Shown here in pieces: positions 60,502-64,000 of a DNA stretch of 64,000 nt (the stretch's first letter is position 1; the number at the start of each line of letters is the position of its first letter). The stretch is from Clostridiales bacterium (GTDB taxonomy: Bacteria; Bacillota; Clostridia; Christensenellales; Pumilibacteraceae): NCBI GenBank assembly GCA_014799665.1, contig JAAVHP010000007.1:59784-123783 (forward strand), read 5' to 3'. The notes under the pieces were generated by a model. It did not search any database and was not told the DNA's origin. It saw only the letters and a program-made list of their open reading frames with translations. A program made the translations under genes and the position numbers.

Positions 60502-60527
60502 CTTCGGCTACATATAAGGAGAGTGTC

Positions 60528-61259
60528 ATGGACGAACAGGTCAAGCAAAAGCTTCAAAAACTACTCGAATACCAAAAGAAAGATATCGAACTGCGCAAGC
60601 TCAATGATCAGCTTGGCAAGGACGAGTCGCGCATTGTCATGAACAGAAGCAGGCGCGCTTTCAACGATGCGAAACAGACTATTGATGACTGCGAAGCGCA
60701 GGCGGGAACTATTCTCGACAGCTACGCCGATCTTCAATCTTACATTGACGAAACCGAGAAGCTGTTCAACGAGCTCGGCAGTATGGACGAGGTCAGCGAC
60801 GAGGAGCTCGAAGCGCGCATAAGAAAGCTTGACAGCCTCAGGCAAAAGTTTGCTTCCGCCGAGAAGAAGCTTCACGATACCGAGGAAAAGTCCAAGGCGG
60901 TTTGCAACAAGCGTGCCGACGCGCTCAAAACAGGCAAGGCGGCTCAGCAAAAGTTCGCCGAAGCCAAAGAGAAATACAATAAGCTTTTAGGTTCTAAGGC
61001 AGATCTTATCTCGTCGCTTCAAGCGAGCCTCGACGCTATTAAAAAGGAGCTCGATCCCAAGCTTTTCGCAGAGTATGAAAAACTTGTTGCGGACAATAAG
61101 TTTCCGCCTGTCGTGCCTGCCGCCGGGGACGAGAAAAAGAATGCGTTTAACTGCGGCGGCTGCGGACTCGGACTTCCGCAATCGGGTAACGCGACGATAG
61201 CGAATCAGGGCTGGTGCAGGTGCGATAACTGTCACCGTATAATTGTCAACTTTAAGTAA
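60528..61259 (+). CDS. Coiled-coil protein with C4 zinc ribbon
   Basis: 243 residues: a long charged coiled coil (about 5-175) and a C-terminal zinc ribbon with CGGCGLGLP and WCRCDNCHRII. This is the architecture of the CT398/zf-RING_7 type family, associated with transcription or translation factors but without a fixed function. The gene is preceded by AAGGAGAG and precedes galU by 31 bases; probably part of the dgt-rpoD-trmK run. Confidence 0.8.
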   Translation: MDEQVKQKLQKLLEYQKKDIELRKLNDQLGKDESRIVMNRSRRAFNDAKQTIDDCEAQAGTILDSYADLQSYIDETEKLFNELGSMDEVSDEELEARIRKLDSLRQKFASAEKKLHDTEEKSKAVCNKRADALKTGKAAQQKFAEAKEKYNKLLGSKADLISSLQASLDAIKKELDPKLFAEYEKLVADNKFPPVVPAAGDEKKNAFNCGGCGLGLPQSGNATIANQGWCRCDNCHRIIVNFK

Positions 61260-61290
61260 TAACATAATAAAAAAATCGGAGAGAATAACC

Positions 61291-62154
61291 GTGAAAACGA
61301 TACACAAGGCTATAATCCCGTGCGGTGGGCTCGGCACTAGATTTTTGCCGGCAACAAAGGCTATACCCAAGGAAATTTTGCCCATAATCGATACGCCCGT
61401 GCTGTCGTATATCGTAGACGAGCTGGCAAGCAGCGGTATAGACCAAATTCTTATAATTTTAGGTCCCGGCAAGGAAGCTATCAAGCAATATTTTACGGAC
61501 AACGCACGGCTCGAAAAAGCGCTTAAAAACAAGCCCGAGCTGTTCGAAACCATAAGGCATATTGGCAAGCGCGCCGAAATACGGTTCGGCTTGCAAAAAG
61601 AACCGCGCGGAAGCGGCGACGCCGTTATGTGCGCGCGGGAGTTCACTGGGAACGATCCGTTCGTTATGAGTAACGGCGACGATTTGATCGTTGCCGAAAC
61701 GCCCGTAGCCAAACAGCTTGTCGACGCGTATTCTTCCGTCCCGGCTGCTATCGTCGGAGTGCAAAAGGTGCTCGAAAGCGAAACTTATAAGTACGGAATT
61801 ATGCGCCCCACTCATATTGAGGATAAGGCGATATGGTGTGACGGCTTAGTCGAAAAACCCAAGAGCAATCCTCCGTCTTTGTATGCCGCATTCGGCAGGT
61901 ACGTACTCACGCCCGAAATATACGAACGTATTGAGCAGGTGAAAGAGGTCAACGGCGAAATCGGCTTGACCGACGCGCTTTGTGAGATGATGAAAGACCA
62001 TAAGGCTTACGCCTACGACTTTGCGGGGCGGCGGTACGACATGGGCGACAAGTTCGGCGCGCTGACAGCAACCGTAGACTTTGCGATGTCACGCCCTGAT
62101 ATGAAAGATAAGTTTACCGCGTATTTGAGGTCGGTTCTCGAAAATGACTATTAA
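61291..62154 (+). CDS. galU: UTP-glucose-1-phosphate uridylyltransferase
   Basis: Makes UDP-glucose for envelope sugars. 287 residues; nucleotide-binding loop GGLGTRFLPATKAIPKEILP near the N-terminus, DDLIVAE near 130 and VEKPKSNPPS near 188. GTG start at 61291 with CGGAGAG eleven bases upstream; the upstream ATG in the same frame lies in the previous gene. Overlaps the next gene by eleven bases. Confidence 0.95.
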   Translation: MKTIHKAIIPCGGLGTRFLPATKAIPKEILPIIDTPVLSYIVDELASSGIDQILIILGPGKEAIKQYFTDNARLEKALKNKPELFETIRHIGKRAEIRFGLQKEPRGSGDAVMCAREFTGNDPFVMSNGDDLIVAETPVAKQLVDAYSSVPAAIVGVQKVLESETYKYGIMRPTHIEDKAIWCDGLVEKPKSNPPSLYAAFGRYVLTPEIYERIEQVKEVNGEIGLTDALCEMMKDHKAYAYDFAGRRYDMGDKFGALTATVDFAMSRPDMKDKFTAYLRSVLENDY

Positions 62155-62764
62155 CGCGCTTTGCACGGCGAATGCTTTAACTGCAAAAAAATACTGTGAT
62201 AAAGTTTTTACCACCGAGGTAATAAATAAAGACGGGTTTGTCGTTCTTAACCAAGATTTTGCGACGGATAGTATAATCGGCGATATTTATCTTAACGATA
62301 TGCTCGACGAGGAGCTGTTTGTTCTTGCTTGCGATAGGATAATGACCGCGAATTGCAAAGCGGTGGTGCGCGCGTCTTTCGATCTTGATGAAGCGGGAAA
62401 AATCGAAGCAAAGTATAAGCTTTCGCCGATAATGCTTTTGCATAAAATGGGAGTGCTCGGCAATTGCACGATTGTTGGCGGCGTGTGTTTGGACAACGAC
62501 GATCTTGACCTTATGGCGCAGGAGAGCGTCCCGCTTATTTTATTGCCGACGACTGACGCCGGCTACGGTCACGGATTTGCGCCGGTGACGGCGGCGGTGC
62601 GGCGCGGTATACGTGTTGGCGTCGGAACTTTCGACGGAAAGTACAATAAAGCGCACAGTATCGACTACGAGCTGGAATTTTTGCGCCTTACAGCGAATGC
62701 TGAGATGAGCTGGGAAAACGTGCTGTCTGATGAAACGCTCAAAAGAATAGCGGCGTTTGAATAA
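62144..62764 (+). CDS. Truncated amidohydrolase-like protein, probably non-catalytic
   Basis: 206 residues. The middle and end (SPIMLLHKMGVLGNCTIVGGVCLDNDDLDLM, then LILLPTTDAGYGHGFAPVTAAVRRGIRVGVGTFDG) follow the pattern of chlorohydrolase/SAH-deaminase-type amidohydrolases. But the N-terminal barrel half with the HxH metal site is missing, and the usual histidine after the T-V-L strand is G-G. Normal members exceed 400 residues. Overlaps galU (ATGA-type coupling), so it is translated with it. Role unknown. Confidence 0.6.
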   Translation: MTINALCTANALTAKKYCDKVFTTEVINKDGFVVLNQDFATDSIIGDIYLNDMLDEELFVLACDRIMTANCKAVVRASFDLDEAGKIEAKYKLSPIMLLHKMGVLGNCTIVGGVCLDNDDLDLMAQESVPLILLPTTDAGYGHGFAPVTAAVRRGIRVGVGTFDGKYNKAHSIDYELEFLRLTANAEMSWENVLSDETLKRIAAFE

Positions 62765-62805
62765 ATAATTTTTTATAATATATAATAAAAACCGCGTGTA
62801 ATGAG

Positions 62806-62834
62806 TTGACAAACAAATAAAAATAAAGTATAAT
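62806..62834 (+). promoter_or_regulatory. Sigma-A promoter of tRNA-Leu
   Basis: Perfect TTGACA (62806-62811), 17 bp, perfect TATAAT (62829-62834); +1 about five bases before the tRNA. Confidence 0.85.
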
Positions 62835-62845
62835 AACACTCGAAT

Positions 62846-62929
62846 GCGGTCGTGGCGGAATTGGCAGACGCGCAAGACTAAGGATCTTGTGGTAACTCCG
62901 TGCAGGTTCAAGTCCTGTCGACCGCACCA
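62846..62929 (+). tRNA. tRNA-Leu (anticodon AAG)
   Basis: 84 bases including encoded CCA. Acceptor GCGGTCG/CGACCGC, anticodon stem CAAGA/TCTTG with loop CTAAGGA (anticodon AAG, reads CUU and, if A34 is modified to inosine, CUC), a long variable arm typical of class II tRNA, and GGTTCAAGTCC T-loop. AT-rich, phage-like sequence follows, so it may be an integration site. Confidence 0.95.
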
Positions 62930-62930
62930 A

Positions 62931-62979
62931 TAGCAAAAAAGTCGTAATTTGTCGAAAGACAAATACGACTTTTTTGCTA
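62931..62979 (+). terminator. Terminator after tRNA-Leu
   Basis: Arms 62931-62953 and 62958-62979 (AGTCGTA...TACGACT with one bulge, loop GAAA) form a 22-bp stem, with the T-run inside the 3' arm. Confidence 0.85.
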
Positions 62980-63189
62980 TTTATAGCTTAAAACCTAAAA
63001 ATATAGTAGAATAAACATATAAATTGGGTTAGCTAGACTGATTAATTATAGTCTTAATGATAAACATAAAAATAATAATGTATTAGTGTAAGTAAAAAAT
63101 AATTTAAATATAAAAATATGCAACTTATATGATATGCTTTCTTTTTGTTGGCAAATATGCTATAATCATTATGAAGAGGTATTATTATT

Positions 63190-63760
63190 ATGGATTTAGA
63201 GATTTATGATGATGCAGTCGCCGAATATTTAGACAACATAGAACGGACAGTACAAGAATTACAAGTAGAGTCTTCTATATGTGATGAAACATTCGAATAC
63301 ACGCTTGAAAATGCAAGAAAAAGCATTCAAAAATATTTAGAAACGAATAGACCTTATGCTCAACTTTTAATGGATTTAAAACATTTGGAATATAAAGATA
63401 AATCAACTTATTCGTTAACGGAAATAGCTAAAAAGAAGGACGAATCTAATTCGAGTTATATTATACAATCTTGGTTAAGTAATGTAAATACATTAGAATT
63501 GCTTTGTTTGTAGGAGAATGAACATAATCCTATTTTTAATCTTGAAGATGCTAAAAAGTTAATCGATAAGACGAAAGAGCCTTCGTTTACGCTGACTGCT
63601 AAAATATGGATTGCAAATACGAATGCCAAAGGATTGATGTCTAAGCAAGGTAGGTGGATGGACTTTCGCCCATCATGAAATAGCGATAGATTTTATAACT
63701 TGGTTATCTCCCGAAAAGAGGTATGAGTTATCTAAAATGATTATTGCAAAAGCATTATAA
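63190..63760 (+). pseudogene. KilA-N domain protein, broken
   Basis: Phage-type DNA-binding protein family. The first frame (63190-63513) ends SLTEIAKKKDESNSSYIIQSW...TLELLCL-stop, then ENEHNPIFNLEDAKKLIDKT continues in the same frame. KilA-N proteins have Trp at this point (LW-x2-HNP), so TGG has become TAG. After ISKxGR-type GLMSKQGRW a +1 shift (extra base near 63655) leads to FAHHEIAIDFITWLSPEKRYELSK and stop at 63758. Two lesions, low GC and position after tRNA-Leu point to a decayed prophage or island. Confidence 0.75.
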
Positions 63761-63810
63761 AAACAATTTACAATTAATTTATTATCAATTTTACTATAAT
63801 GAGGCTACTT

Positions 63811-64000
63811 ATGAGTTATGATGTTGTTATGTTGGCAAACAATGAAATTTCCACTTTTGCTACTGCAGATGAAAATGAGTTTATAATGTTAAAAAAAGCT
63901 GCTGAGCTAATAGGTTTGGAATACCCTGAACATGCATTGCTTGAAGTTTGGAATTCTAGTATCCATAACTTGAGAAGAAGGATAGAAGCTTTTAGTATAG
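63811..64000 (+). CDS. Hypothetical protein, 3' end outside window
   Basis: Opens at ATG 63811 (MSYDVVMLANNEISTFATAD) and runs off the end of the window after 63 codons. AT-rich like the preceding KilA-N remnant. A helical segment (ALLEVWNSSIHNLRRRIEAF) is visible; no family recognised. Ribosome site weak (AATGAGG). Confidence 0.45.
   Translation, partial: MSYDVVMLANNEISTFATADENEFIMLKKAAELIGLEYPEHALLEVWNSSIHNLRRRIEAFSI

Overview
The window looks like a chromosomal segment of a spore-forming, low-to-mid GC member of the Clostridia, probably an uncultured gut lineage. This is inference. It rests on Firmicutes-type gene order (rplU-prp-rpmA; yqfC-yqfD-phoH-pgpH-ybeY-era-yqzL-recO; dgt-dnaG-rpoD-trmK; acpS near ndoAI-ndoA), sporulation genes (yqfC, yqfD, a CotF-type coat protein), clear Shine-Dalgarno sites with many ATG/GTG/TTG starts, an M60-type mucin protease, and pyruvate phosphate dikinase. 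No rRNA, CRISPR array or transposase was seen; one tRNA-Leu(AAG) is present.

Layout: 1-2.5 kb is an ECF-type vitamin/metabolite uptake operon (S, T and fused double ATPase). 2.5-3.5 kb (minus) holds spore-coat-like genes. 3.6-8.3 kb carries recX, a P1 peptidase, acpS, the NAD(P)HX repair enzyme, an EndoAI/EndoA-type toxin-antitoxin pair and a SecB-like protein. 8.5-16.1 kb has a MATE exporter, a PfkB kinase and uvrB-uvrA. 16.2-20.6 kb has a DUF421/DUF4363 pair, holA and membrane proteins. 21.4-22.4 kb holds cdaA with a remarkably short cdaR-like partner. 22.6-28.2 kb has aspartokinase, L21/Prp/L27, OGG glycosylase, NfeD and YqfC/YqfD. 28.2-33 kb has PhoH, a short PgpH-like phosphodiesterase, a YbeY-Era fusion, YqzL and RecO. 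33.3-36 kb is ppdK; 36.2-40.1 kb a 1304-residue M60 lipoprotein. 40.3-46.2 kb is accessory metabolism and an HTH/beta-helix-like repeat protein. 52.6-62.8 kb returns to GH31, dgt-dnaG-rpoD-trmK, galU; 62.8-64 kb is tRNA-Leu followed by AT-rich phage-like debris (a broken KilA-N gene).

The most unusual segment is 46.2-52.6 kb: a 6.2-kb island bounded by 46-bp direct repeats that are themselves terminators. It encodes an ECF-like sigma factor, a candidate membrane-anchored anti-sigma protein, a radical SAM/SPASM maturase, and two tandem units of secreted cysteine-peptidase-like protein plus lipoprotein. Three transcription units in it share a non-standard promoter-like motif (TTGGACA, 17-18 bp, TAnnCCTA), so the island may be a self-contained regulon. 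The sigma and maturase genes each need a -1 shift at a poly-T tract followed by GGC, the first peptidase has an in-frame TGA, and the second has lost its catalytic domain. The island is either decaying, phase-variable at poly-T tracts, or affected by sequence errors.

Other themes: both cyclic-di-AMP genes (the CdaA partner and the PgpH-like enzyme) lack the usual extracytoplasmic domains; several genes have a consensus promoter whose predicted start site coincides with the start codon (leaderless messages); and a perfect-hairpin element occurs four times between genes.
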